A DNA stretch of 64,000 nucleotides, from positions 65,449,085 to 65,513,084 of the forward strand of contig NC_088170.1 of the NCBI RefSeq assembly GCF_028769735.1, given 5' to 3'. This DNA comes from Zonotrichia leucophrys gambelii (lineage: Eukaryota; Chordata; Aves; Passeriformes; Passerellidae). The translations under genes and the position numbers were made by a program. Numbering within the stretch: position 1 is the stretch's first letter; the number at the start of each line of letters is the position of its first letter. Shown in pieces: positions 24,801 to 36,600 of the stretch. The notes below the pieces were generated by a model. It ran no database searches, had not been told where the DNA came from, and saw only the letters and a list, made by a program, of their open reading frames with translations.

Positions 24801-27800
24801 ATTTCTTGTTACTTCTAAAGATCTTTATCAGAGTTGTCTGCTGCAGAATATTATCCATGTATTAATTTCTGCAGCTTTGGGGGGAATGTTTTATGAGCTG
24901 GCAAACAGACAGCAGTGCTTCAGCAGCCTCTGTGTCTCTGTCTCCACATTAGTTAAGCATCCTCTGCCAGCCCTGCACTGTGAATGAGTTTCTGTGTCAC
25001 CAGCACAGCAACAAGGCAGAGCAGGGGGGAGAGGAGATGTCAGCTGGTGGTCCCAGCAGTGTCCCAGCACTCTCCCAGCTGTCAATAGCAGCATGGCAGC
25101 TGCCTGGAGATGAACAGCTGAAATGATAGGGGAGCATGTTTACAGGCTCTGCTAATGCTCCTTCTGACCCGTGAATGATTTTGCTTGTTTTCCCTGGCAT
25201 GTGCTGGGCTTAACCCCCCAACCCAGAGCTGGAGGCAGAAAGGAACCTCTGTGCTGGATGATCCTTCTTGCACAGGGCAGTGGAAAGAAAAGGAAGTTCA
25301 GAGAATTGTTAGAGTTTGTTGTGACTGTGAATGTTTTTCCAGTGTGGACATTGCTATCTGAGCTAGGTGCCCTCAGCTCCCTTTGCTGCCAGCACAGAGA
25401 AGCAGCAGGAACCTCCTCCCAAGGAATCTGTCCAAAACAGATTGGATGAATTCTACTCTGGAGTCCATGTTTCTTTCCCCAGTGACAAGGCCAGTGCTGC
25501 AGGAAGGGTGAAAGGCCACAGATACCACTCTTAAATATGGCTTGATTGATATTTCAGGCTTTCTATTTTTTGTTCAAAGGGAAGAAGAAACAAAGGTGAT
25601 ACTTGCCTGGCACTTAACATCTGTAGACCACAAAACATTTTACTTAGAAAAATCATCAGTACCGAATAGAGCAATGGGGGTGTAGCATTGCCTGCATTTT
25701 GCTTAGAAATGAGAGCCTGGACTATTCCCTATTTCTAGTATGGGTTAAAAACACAGCTCTTTGTCCTGCTGTTCAGGAAGGCTCCCTGACATCTGATCTG
25801 TCCTTTTGAAGGAAATGGGGCATCAATTGCCTTCCCTACCCAAGGAGTATGTTCTAGGAACATATCAATTGTTTTATAATAAGAATTTGTAAGAAAGCAG
25901 AGTACATCCGGAATCACATTAAGTAATCAGCATGTCCAGGTACATTTACCCTTTCCTTGAATGGCAGCAGTATGTGAGCTTGATCTGTGCAATAAACTGC
26001 ACAGAGTGGAAAATAAAGCTAGGAGTGTTTTCCAATGGAGAAACTCCATTATTTTCTGAGAAGTCACTCCTGGTTTGTTCCTGTCTGAGACAGAGGAATT
26101 GCATCCACATGTAATCATGGTTTTAAGAGGTAATTTCAAAGGGCTGTAAGCCCTCTCTTTCTATCTTTTTTATTAAGAATGATGGTTTTTGGAGATCTTC
26201 CAATACTGAACACTCATGTAATTCAGTTATTGCTCCAAAAGTAATCCTGTTTATGATAATCATGGCAGGAGACCCAGGCTCTGCCTTCATGTGCACACCC
26301 ATAACATCTGTGGTACTTGCTTGGATCAGTGTGCTGAATATGTTTCATAGCTGTAGAATTTAGAGATCATTTTCTAAGCATTAAAATGATTCTGAGGGAT
26401 TTGATGGGAGAGCTGGACCATTCCTTTACCCTGTAATGTGTCACTGGCTCAGTCAGCACCCTGTTCCTGCTGTGGCCTGCTGATGGGACAGCTCTGAAAA
26501 GGGCTCTTTTTATTTTTGTAGGGTGAATGGGGGAAGCCACTTGGTGAGTGAGTAAGGAAAGCAGTTAAATAACCTCTCAGATAAACCACAGGCTTGTGAG
26601 GGAAAAGCTGGCCCTGCTGACAATCTGACACTGTCTCTGAATTGCACTTTGCTGCTTCACTGATGTTTCTGGTTCTCCTTTCTCTCTTCATTATTAGGGC
26701 TGCACAATCCTCAGCTTCCCTGTAGCTCTTCTTTCTAAAAGCTGTTGTGGCTCTGGAGATTCTGGCTCTCTCTCTAAAAGAGATTCTGTCCTTTCTGGCA
26801 CAGGGGTGCAAATGGGGAATGCAGCAATGAGAAGAAGATGCAGTCATGTTAAGCTGGGCTGGGGAAATGCTTTGCAGTCCTCCACAAAAGCCCCCATGGG
26901 CATCTCTGAGCAGCCCTGGTGAGGTCATCTCCCATCATCCCACCCTGCTGTGCTCCTTCACACTGCCCAGCAATACAGCTGGCTCAGTTCTGCCTGGGGA
27001 AGGATTACCACATGGAGGGCAGCTGAAAGGCCCCATTAGGAGATCCTGCTGGATCCAGGAAATGCAGGGAAGGAGGAATGCCAGTTCACATTGCACTAAA
27101 CCACATACAGCATGTTGGCATGGGATAGACACAGACACGGATGGAAGCTCATGCAGGGCCAGGTGGGGAGGGCACTAAGGTGGCATGAAGCTAGTTTAGG
27201 TTCCCCTCCTCTTGGTCTGGAAAGTTCTGTACAGAATCTCCAGGGGACTCAACAGATTCCCTGTCCTTGGGAATCAAAAATAAAATACAAAATAAAGAGC
27301 AAGAAATTGGTTTTAAACCTGAGGACTTCAGTGTTCTGTCATGTAGCAGTGCCAGCCCTGTGTGCATTACACTGGGACCTTGGCTTACCCTTTGCCATGC
27401 TGTGACCTTGCTGGCACAGCTGATTGTATGCACCAAATAGCTCTGCTGCCCATTCACTGGAGAAGAATGAGTGGAATTCTTTAAAAGTGAACTTGCATGT
27501 GTCTCCCCATCTCTTATTTGGGTCATGCTGATCTCTCCTGGATGCTCCATCTCTACTGCTTAGGCACACACTCAGAATTGTTGTCTGACACAGAAGCCCA
27601 CTGGTGTGGAATAGCCTCCATGGTTCACCTTGGAACACATGATGACATAGTTCATGTCTGCCTAAAACATAAAATGATTTTAGTCTCCAAGGAGCTGTTA
27701 GAAATGGGCCCCAGCTCATGCCAGCTCCCAGTGCTTAGCCAGGAGTTGCTGGAGGAATGAAAGTTAGTATAACTCTAAAATAAGCAAAGGCACATGAATA

Positions 27801-28411
27801 CTTTAGGAGTAAAGAAACTCAAGTTTGAGTGCCCTGGAAGTATCCCTTGTCACTGCTGCTATTATTGCCTCTGTGTACACTAGGAATTCCTGCTGAGAGA
27901 GATTGCTCCAGAGTACTTCCAATGGTGCACCTGCAGTGAGAAGGAACCTGTCAGTCTTAGGGCTATGACTGGCCACCAATTTCTGACAGTTCTGCCCATC
28001 TTTCAGGGAACATGATGGGCTTGAAAAGAAGTTACAGCAGTTAGGACAAAGCAGATCTTGAGCAGCTCCAACACAAATCTGTTTGCCCTCAGTGTACTAT
28101 TGTGGGTATCATTTGTAAGGAAGGAAAGGAATGAAGAAAGGAAAAAGTCTGTACAAGTGGGTATCATGTTTGTGAGGAAAAAGGGTTCTTCCAGAGACCC
28201 AACTCTTAGAAAACCATTTTTATTCTCAGTCTGTGACTCCCCCTTTGTTTACCCTGCTCTGCACCAAATCCCCTCATCTAATGGTTTTGCTTGGCATCTT
28301 TTGATTCCATCAGTCAGTACCTGTGTTAACAGAAGTATCTCTTCAGCTTTTGGCAAGATTTTTAGTCATGATAATGGCGTTATATAAAACATCCAATTTT
28401 TTCCTTTCCAG
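21844..28411 (+). other. FRMD4A: Intron 4 of the window (6.6 kb)
   Basis: I see no coding exon, RNA gene or clear mobile element in this intron. Open frames in it (for example near 26449-26928 and 27191-27760 on either strand) have no recognisable content and no conserved splice context. The acceptor is the pyrimidine-rich ttttttcctttccag ending at 28411. Confidence 0.65.
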
Positions 28412-28477
28412 TGAGGATCGAGTCATTGAACATTACAAGAAACTAAATGGTCAGACAAGAGGTCAAGCAATTGTGAA
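28412..28477 (+). CDS. FRMD4A: FRMD4A coding exon e: FERM F2 lobe
   Basis: This 66-bp exon begins with the base completing the Cys codon (TG|T) and then encodes 21 residues, EDRVIEHYKKLNGQTRG followed by QAIV. It ends with two bases (AA) of a split Asn codon before a gtaagt donor. The segment is a core helix and turn of the F2 lobe in which the HYK..L.GQT pattern is typical of the FERM middle domain. It corresponds to about residues 183 to 205. Confidence 0.95.
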
Positions 28478-28688
28478 GTAAGTCAAACAAGAATGATTTC
28501 TTTGTGACCTTTGTTTTATTATGAAGTATTTCTACAGAACTGTAAATACAATATGTAACTATGCTTCCAATCTCACAATGCTTCATTTTAAAGTATATCT
28601 CGGCATAATTATTTATTTATCAAAGTTTTTTTTCAGATCATCCTCTCAGCTTCTCAGATGTGTTATTCTCTTCTGTGTTGTTTTGCAG
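28478..28688 (+). other. FRMD4A: Intron 5 of the window, short (211 bp)
   Basis: The shortest intron in the window, with a consensus donor (gtaagt) and acceptor (tgttttgcag). Its 211 bp contrasts with neighbours of 1.8 to 14.6 kb. It contains AT-rich sequence only. Confidence 0.9.
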
Positions 28689-28746
28689 CTACATGAGCAT
28701 TGTAGAGTCCCTCCCCACGTACGGAGTGCATTATTACGCAGTAAAG
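28689..28746 (+). CDS. FRMD4A: FRMD4A coding exon f: end of FERM F2 lobe
   Basis: This 58-bp exon completes the split Asn codon (AA|C) and encodes 19 residues, YMSIVESLPTYGVHYYAVK, up to a phase-0 donor gtacgt. The pattern LPTYGVHYYAVKD is the hallmark transition from the F2 lobe to the first strand of the F3 lobe in FRMD4-type FERM domains. It corresponds to about residues 205 to 224. Confidence 0.95.
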
Positions 28747-30521
28747 GTACGTGCTACAAGAATGTCCTTCCCTGAATTAAACTCTTGTTGGAGAGGGAGG
28801 GAGAGAGGTACAAACAGCCATCCTGCTCTCAGAATACAATACACTGCTACTAAAGTCTCGTTTCACTTCCTGAGGTAGGATAAACTTATTTCAGCTGTGT
28901 GTGCATGTTTAGTAAATACAGTTCCAAAGAGGAAAATCCTGTTCTTGGAGATAAAACTCTTGCAGTCCTATTGTGCTGGAGTGTTCAGCTCAGTCAGCAG
29001 CATGGCAATGCCAGTGAACCACCACCAAAGGGACAAGCCAGACACATCTCTGGCAGACAATCCTTTCTGTAGCTCCAAGAGGTCAGATCTCTCCCAGATG
29101 GCATGAACACCTGTTTAGGGCCGGACATGACCTGCATACTGTAGCTCCCCTGACATGAGATATGTAGATGGATACAGAGATTGTACATCTTTTTAACACC
29201 AGGACAGTCTTGTACTCCAGAGATAGGTAGCACATTCTCATCCCCAAACAGATCTCCACTTCTGTGTGGACTTCATGCAGTTATTCATGCAGTTCCTCAT
29301 TTCTTTTGTCTAATGATTTATCACAAAAATTTTCCAGCCTCATATTATTATTATTACTTCCTGACCAGCTTCATAGGTTTGGGGTTTTTTACGTAGAGAA
29401 ATCGATAAACATAGAAAGAAAGCTAGAGCCACATTCCCCAGAGCATATTCCCTCATTTATCACCCTGAAGTTTTGATGTGTTTCGTCATTATCTCTGTGC
29501 ATCAGATGTTTTTTTGTACATCTGTAATGTCTTGTACACATGAGGTACTATAAAAACACAAATATCTGACTGTACCTGTCTCAGGAGATGTGTTTCTAGT
29601 CTATTCCTGCTAATAGGATGTAATAATAAAGTTATTATTATTTTGCAAAAAGCATTTAGCCTCATCTTTTCTCAGAGGACAGGATCTCTCCAGCACCTTT
29701 TGCATTCAGATCTCTTGAACTACTCTAGATCAAGAAAAATCTAGTGGATTGGGCTGAATGTTCAATACTGCAAAGATTTGAGAGCTATTCCAGTGAGCTC
29801 CCCATGGTCAATATGCAGCAGTGAGCACCAATGAGGCAGCAAATATTGCACATAACAGGGTTTGCTTCTGCCTGATGTGGGGGTTTGGTTTTGCTGTGTT
29901 TTACCCTGCCATTCTCTATCACATTAACAGAACAGATGTAATTTCATTGAGGACTTCAGCTCAGTAAATTGCAGAGACTGGGATCAGATATCAGCCATTA
30001 CTCCATAAGGACATTTTATTGCACACTCAGACACAAAGCAGTTGGGTCTGAGCCTGTCAGACCTTATCACTTGGTAGCTCTCAGATCCCATTACTGCTGC
30101 ATTTTCAAGACTAATGCTAAAATCCCTCCACATAATTCAAGTCAGCTGGGTGACTTGCTTTCCTTCCTCTCCAATCTCTGAGTGTTCAGACTGAATAATT
30201 TACAGGGAAGAGAAAGAGGATGCACCACTGCACAAGGGACCTGTGTCAAACCTCCTCAGCACCCCTGACAGCATTTTGAGTAACTTGATCACATGTGATG
30301 TATTTTAAATTGTTTTATCTGTCATGCCCAAAAGTGAAACAGATCTCTTCTAAACACTGTGGAGCTCTGTAACTTGCAGAACTCAACAGGGGGAAATTTA
30401 ACAACACCCATTCAAAGATATTAAGAAACAAATCTTCATCTTGAGCAACAACACAGGAAATCTCCAGCATTTCCCCATCGTGTTCAATATTCAATGTAAC
30501 TCCCTCTGTTTTCTCTTTCAG
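28747..30521 (+). other. FRMD4A: Intron 6 of the window (1.8 kb)
   Basis: No coding exon or mobile element is recognised. The intron contains short ATT/TTA simple repeats (29344-29356 and 29620-29643, the latter partly self-complementary). It ends with the acceptor ttttctctttcag at 30509-30521. Confidence 0.7.
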
Positions 30522-30608
30522 GACAAGCAGGGAATTCCATGGTGGTTAGGACTTAGCTACAAGGGGATTTTTCAATATGACTACCATGATAAAGTGAAAC
30601 CAAGAAAG
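30522..30608 (+). CDS. FRMD4A: FRMD4A coding exon g: start of FERM F3 (PH-like) lobe
   Basis: This 87-bp, phase-0 exon encodes 29 residues starting DKQGIPWWLGLSYKGIFQYD and ending VKPRK. It holds the first beta strands of the F3 lobe (FERM_C), including the characteristic WWLGLSYKGI strand. The donor is gtaagt. It corresponds to about residues 225 to 253. The F3 lobe has a PH/PTB-like fold and is the usual site for binding peptide tails and phosphoinositides in FERM proteins. Confidence 0.95.
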
Positions 30609-33600
30609 GTAAGTGTTTACTTTTCTACCAAGGTCTGGGCTTGCCACACATGTCATAGCTTGAGTCAAGGGTGTGATGTACACCAAATGCTGGCATTGAT
30701 TCATGTGATTTTTGAAGGATGTTTGTTTTCTCCCAAACTTGTCTCAATGTCTGCAAAGAATTAATGGACAAAAGTAGCTCATAATTTATTAAAAGTTGTG
30801 GGCTTTGGAGGAAATAAGTGTCACTTAATCTTGCAATTTATGTTTCTTTTTTGTGTGATTCATAAGACATAGATGGGAACTCAAGGGCTGATCCTCTCAG
30901 GTGCTGGAGGCCTTCCATTCACTGACAATGGTGGATTGGGTGTGCTCAGCCAACCCTTGATATTGTATTGTCAAGCCATAAATGATCTGAGAGAGAAAGG
31001 GATGAAGAGACAGGAAAACTGCTTCCATTTATTACAAAAAGAAAATTGCATGATTTTCTCAGGACCAGCAGTACATTTGATAAGCAGTGATTTTCCTAAC
31101 TGAAGAGTTAATGTCATGGTAGCAGGGAAAGCTGACTTTCAACACATACACAAAAAAAAGACATGGAAAGTTTTAATTCTTGAGCTCAGACTATGAGGGG
31201 GACCTGTGTGTTCTGATTTTCCCAACTAGAAGGGCTAATATAAATCTCTATATAAAATCTAATATAAAAAACCTCATCCCTGAGCACAAGCCCTGCAGGT
31301 GGGAATGCAGAGCCTGTTAGCAACAGTGTTTGTTGCACTGCAGACCTGTGGAGACACCAGGAGGCAAGGCTTAGGCTGGCTTGCAGGCTGCAGAACTGGA
31401 TGATTTGGAGCAACTAGGCTGCTCTTCTGTGGATGCAAAAGTTTCCACAGTGAATTAAGTTCTATATGTCTTTGCATTGTTTCTGTACCAATTCTTCTTT
31501 CACCTCCTCTGGTCACATTCAAGTTGGACACTGCCTGGTGCTCACAGAGAGCATCTTTTATTAAAATGAACTAGAACTGAGGTTTTGGTAGAAAACTGAA
31601 CTGCTAAGGAGGCAGCAAGAGACAATAGGTGCATCAATTAGCCTTTTATTCACTGAAGGCTATTAATGGGACTTTAATTCATTAGAAGGAAGGACAAGGA
31701 GAGTAAGGAGGTCTTCACAAAGACTAAAAGACACATCTCTTTGGGATCAATCATTACCTGCAGGGCAAGCCATCCTCACACATGGTAGTTTAGAACATGC
31801 CTAGGCTGGGTGTTTGCACCCACATATCTCCAGTAGTGCCAACCCCCCAGGGAAGACATGTACTTAAAAGATGCCTTCAAAAGTCTTAGGAATACAAACA
31901 TTTCTTTGGAAGAAATTAGTGCCCTGCCATGACAGGACTCAGCCTTTCACACGTTATAGCAATTACTGTCATCTCTCTTGGGATGAGAGTGTTGGTGCAG
32001 AGCATCAGAAGGGAGGAGAGATCAAGTGCTCTGACTGCATGAGAGGAGACACATTTCCACCAGAAGGGTCAAGCCTCCTTTCTACTTTCTCTTCTCAGCT
32101 GATCAGGGTGATCTATTCTGTAGCATTGGTTTTGGAGCTTGATTAAATCTTCACCAGCCTCTCTGTGTCCCCACTAGCCTACCTCTATCACTCACACTGC
32201 ACCTCAAATCAGGGGCTTTAGGCACCTCTGATACTGCTTCTCCAAGTGTAACTCTAAAAAAATAGGGTGCTGGTTTTCTCTTTTTTGGGAATTAGTTTCT
32301 TTGGTCTCAGCAAATCCTCTTTGAAATCCATCAGACCCAAAACAATGGTGCTGCCTTGTGTATAAACCACTCAGAACTGTGGCAGAAGTGGTCATTTATC
32401 TGTGAGGAAAGGTTGGGTGGGAAGGGAAAGCAGGAATTTCCAGACTTGGATCTGTCCATTGCCACAATCCAGAGACCACAGCAGTGAAAAGACAGCCTAG
32501 ATGAGCATTTCTCTGCTACATGATGCTTGCAAAGCCCATCTGTTGGCAGAGCTATTCCAAAATGAGCAGCCTAAATCGGGGATGGGACTTGGACAGAGTG
32601 GCTGAGGCTTCGTTATTTCTCCATGGAGTGATTTTACCTTCTGTGGAGCAAGTAAAAGTACTTCTTACCCTACACAGGTGGTAAAACCCCTCTGGCAAGT
32701 GCAGATCAACTGCCTCAGTGAGGTGTAGTGTTTAATCCTCTTGCTAATTAGATTGTAAAATTGCACTCGATAACCTTGGTATCTGGGAGCAGCCTGCCAC
32801 AGTATCTGATTCATTTCACTGCACCAGCATGTGCTGGTTCAAGTCTTTGCTGTGCAGATGGGAGGGGTAAACTTTACTGAACTTTCTGCAAGGTAAAATT
32901 AGTGGGGGAGGGGGAAAGAGATTATGGCTTTTTCTGATCTTTCATATTTTGTTCCTGCACACTGCCGATGCCAGAAAAAAAATGAAAACGTACAATGGAA
33001 AAATAAGTCTCCCTGGAAAAAACACAAGCAGAGAATTTTAGCAAGAAACTAGCTGAAATCAAGACATTTATATTAAGTGCATATAAAAATTTTGCTTGTC
33101 TTATGAGGGAGATTGTAATGTTTTCCTACATGTCATCCTAGATAGATTTCCATGTTTCTTGTGCTTGTGAGTAAAACTGTAACACACACTAAGCAGCTGA
33201 ACCTATCTCGGGCAATCCCATTAGCAGTCACTCAAAACCATGATTTCATTAAATTGCTGGAGTAAATCAGCCATGTGTCTCTAGAAAGCTAACCAGGTTT
33301 GTCAGCAAGTTGGATGAGTCTGGAGAGGGGAATTGAGGCTGATGCAGGGCCAGAACCTCATCCTGCTTTTGCTGTTCTCACTCAAGTTCTCCAGCATTAC
33401 TGGGGATGAAGCTGAGATGGGGATCTGGCACCTAGTCCTGGGTGGTTCAGGTGGGAATGCAGGCCTATTAAACTGGAATGCAGTTGTACCTAGACTGCAG
33501 AGACTAATGTGTCTCTGTGTTTCTATTTTTATGTTCCTTCCTGCCTATACATGAATTTTGTGGAAGCCCTGAATCTACCCAAAGCCATCCTTTTTCCTCT

Positions 33601-36600
33601 GTCTGTTGAGGACCAGCTCACAGACTCAGCAAACCCTGTCAAAGGTTTCCTCTTGAATGTTGCCTGTTGTAGTGCAAATTTGGTCCCTGTGAGTTATAAT
33701 CTGCTGGCTGTTCATTCTTGGGTACAAAATAATTGCAGAAGTTTTGGTATACTACACAAAATCCAACGCTCCAGCTGAACAAGAAGAAGGGAGTATCAAG
33801 TGTGGAAAGGTGGCTGCTGTCCTGCCAACCATATATTGAGGCATTCTGGATGCTGGGCTTGCAGAACCAGTGTCATTTGTGTAGAAGCAGCTCACAGCTT
33901 CCAGGGTGGACAGAATCCATTTCCCTCTATGTTAAACTTAGCTTCTACAAATGCTGTCTTGTGAAAAGACCAAACCCATCATTTTCAGTGAAGGGTCATT
34001 AGAGGGCTTTTTGCTTGAATTTCAGAGCCAAGGCATTGCAGCAGCCCAATGTTAACATTTGTCTGTGAGTGCTCTGTGTCCATTTTAACCAGCACACAGG
34101 GATGTGACTCCACTCCATCCCCAGAGACTGCACAAAGAGCAGCAGTGTAGCCTGGAGCTGTGAGATCTGCACACCCAAGTAGTAGCACCAGGCATATCTC
34201 TGTTGTTCTAATGAGATATTCCCACTGATTTAAGAGCCCAAAGGCATTTTTTAGTGCAAACAGCTTAACAGTTAGTAAACAATTAACTCCAAACTGAAGA
34301 GTGAATGATTAACAAAGTCAGCCAAAGGACTTCCATACGGCAGATAAAAAGACAGAGAAAATGTTTAACTTATCACCAAAAATAAAATTACCTTAAAGGA
34401 GAGTCTGGTAATGTTTAGTTGCTTTGTAAGAGATATGTCTATATAGTGTTATCTCATTTTCTTCTATAGAAAGCTAGTGGCAATGAAACTAAAGTGAGCC
34501 TTTTTTCTCAGACTCATAAACATTATCTCTGCTTACATTATCTGGTTACTGAAGAGAACCCAAAGGGAACAGAGGTTTTTAGAAATAAGATAAAATGTGA
34601 GACATCACAAAAATCAGCCATTAATGTAACTTGACAAAAAATTTCCTTGTGACAGCTACCAGTTTCTGCCATTTCTTCTCAGCATTACCCTTTCTCTGAG
34701 ATTAAATGAAGCATGCTGTGAGAATGCTCTGTCACTTTCCATAAGGTCTACGCAACAGTGTTTGGGTTCTCATGACAAAGAATTTGATTTTTAGTTTGTA
34801 GTGTCATCATGAATCCAAAGCAAAAGTTGGGTTGACTTCCCATTTAAACATGCAAACACAAGAGGTGAGTTGGACCCATCCTACCAAGCAATGCAGAGCA
34901 CAAGTAAATTCAGTAGTTTTAAGGGTCTGATCAGAGAAAAATCATCAGCTTGTCAAAAGCATGAGCAAAGTAATCAGCACATTAATTGTGTCTAGAAAGT
35001 GAAAGATTGCTGTCCAGTGGCACTTGGCCTTTTTCAAACAGCAAGAGATAAAGTGAACTTTCCCAATTCCAGAGGGAAAATGAGATATTTACACAGGAGG
35101 AGCAATAGCCTAATTAAGAGCTGCTTTATTGCAGAACAAATAGATCCTCTCTGCTTTAGGGCATAATGAAGCATTGTCAAGTCAGTAATTGCATTGATGG
35201 AGTGGTTAAACTTGTGCTTCCTGTGGTGAAGGAATGACAGACCAGTAACTTAAAAAAAAACTAAAGTAAGGATTGATGTGAAATGTACAGAAAGTAGTGA
35301 ATGATGGGGAGGAGGAAGCTGACAAATTGCTCTCTGTCCTAAGTGGTCATAGAACACAGGGAGAGTCAAAAAGACAAAAGAAACATGAAATTCAGATTAG
35401 TTACAGGGAGCCCAATTCACTTGCACAGCTCCTCGCCACATGATACAATAGAGCCAAGAGCTCAGAAGGATTGAAGATAGCACTAAAAGTGTGACCTTCC
35501 ATCCAGGGTTTGAACATTGGGTTGGTTATTTTCAGAGAGGATTTTGGGAGGGGTTATAAATCCTCATGTTCAAGGAGGGCGTTTGATTTGACACCAAGTT
35601 GGTTTCTGTTGTCAGAGGTATGGAGCATGTGTCTCACTCCTCTCACTGGCATGCTGTTGAGCCACAGGGTGTATTCAGAACAGGCTGGACTTTCTCTAAG
35701 GCATCCAGAATCAAGTGAGGTCAGAAAATGTATTGGACTCATGTTTCATTGGGGTCCTTGTCATTTCCTAGGATCTTTTCAAACACCTTTGCATTGCAGA
35801 CAGGGATAGCAGATTTCAAATTTACAAATGATAAAAAACGAGCAGAAACCATTTCCAGGAAATACTAGTTTAAAAGCTCGTGGAGTCTGCTGTAATAAAT
35901 TATTCACTGTGATTAGCAGGCTGTTAAGGACTACCTGCTGACTCCTTCTGCTCTATGCTTTCATTTCTCTTCCCCTTGCTGATCCCTTGTGCTTCTTGGG
36001 TTATGGACTTGGCTGTAAACTGAACCAGTCTTCAGGTCACAGTGGGTTCAACTCATTTTATAGTGCAGTAATTCAGTCTTGGTTTAGTATTTGGAAATGT
36101 GGAGCATGGAAGGAGGGAGACATATACAAAGCAATGTTCCTTACCACGCTGTTCCTTCTCCTAGAGAGAGGTTGCTCACCCAGTTTCTTTCCTTAAAATG
36201 TAATACCCAGACCTGCAGACACTGAAAAGCAGGCAGAGTTTAAAGCCTTTCCCTGCAGAAATGCCCTATTCCATCCCCATAAGACAGGAGACCATGTTCC
36301 TACCAGCACCTTTTTTTCTGCTGTCTGCTCTCAGTTTGGGTTTCTACCATCCAGCACCAGGCACTTCCCCTTTCAGCACCCACTACTCCCTGCCTTACCA
36401 CTGTGCCAAAGAGCTGCCAAACACACTGGGAGCTGAATAAATGACATCAAAGCACACTGGGCTGGAAAGCAGGATTATGTCCCTGACACTGAGAACTTCC
36501 ACAGGATTTGGCTGGACATGCCACTGGGCTGTGATTCAGTGAACATTTCTTTTGGCAGCAGCATCAGCTGAAGTGGCCTTCAGCACTCTCCTCCCCCATC

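Noticed and set aside
26449..26928. A 159-codon minus-strand open frame in intron 4
   Set aside because: Random-looking residues with no domain or context; no support from promoter or splice signals.
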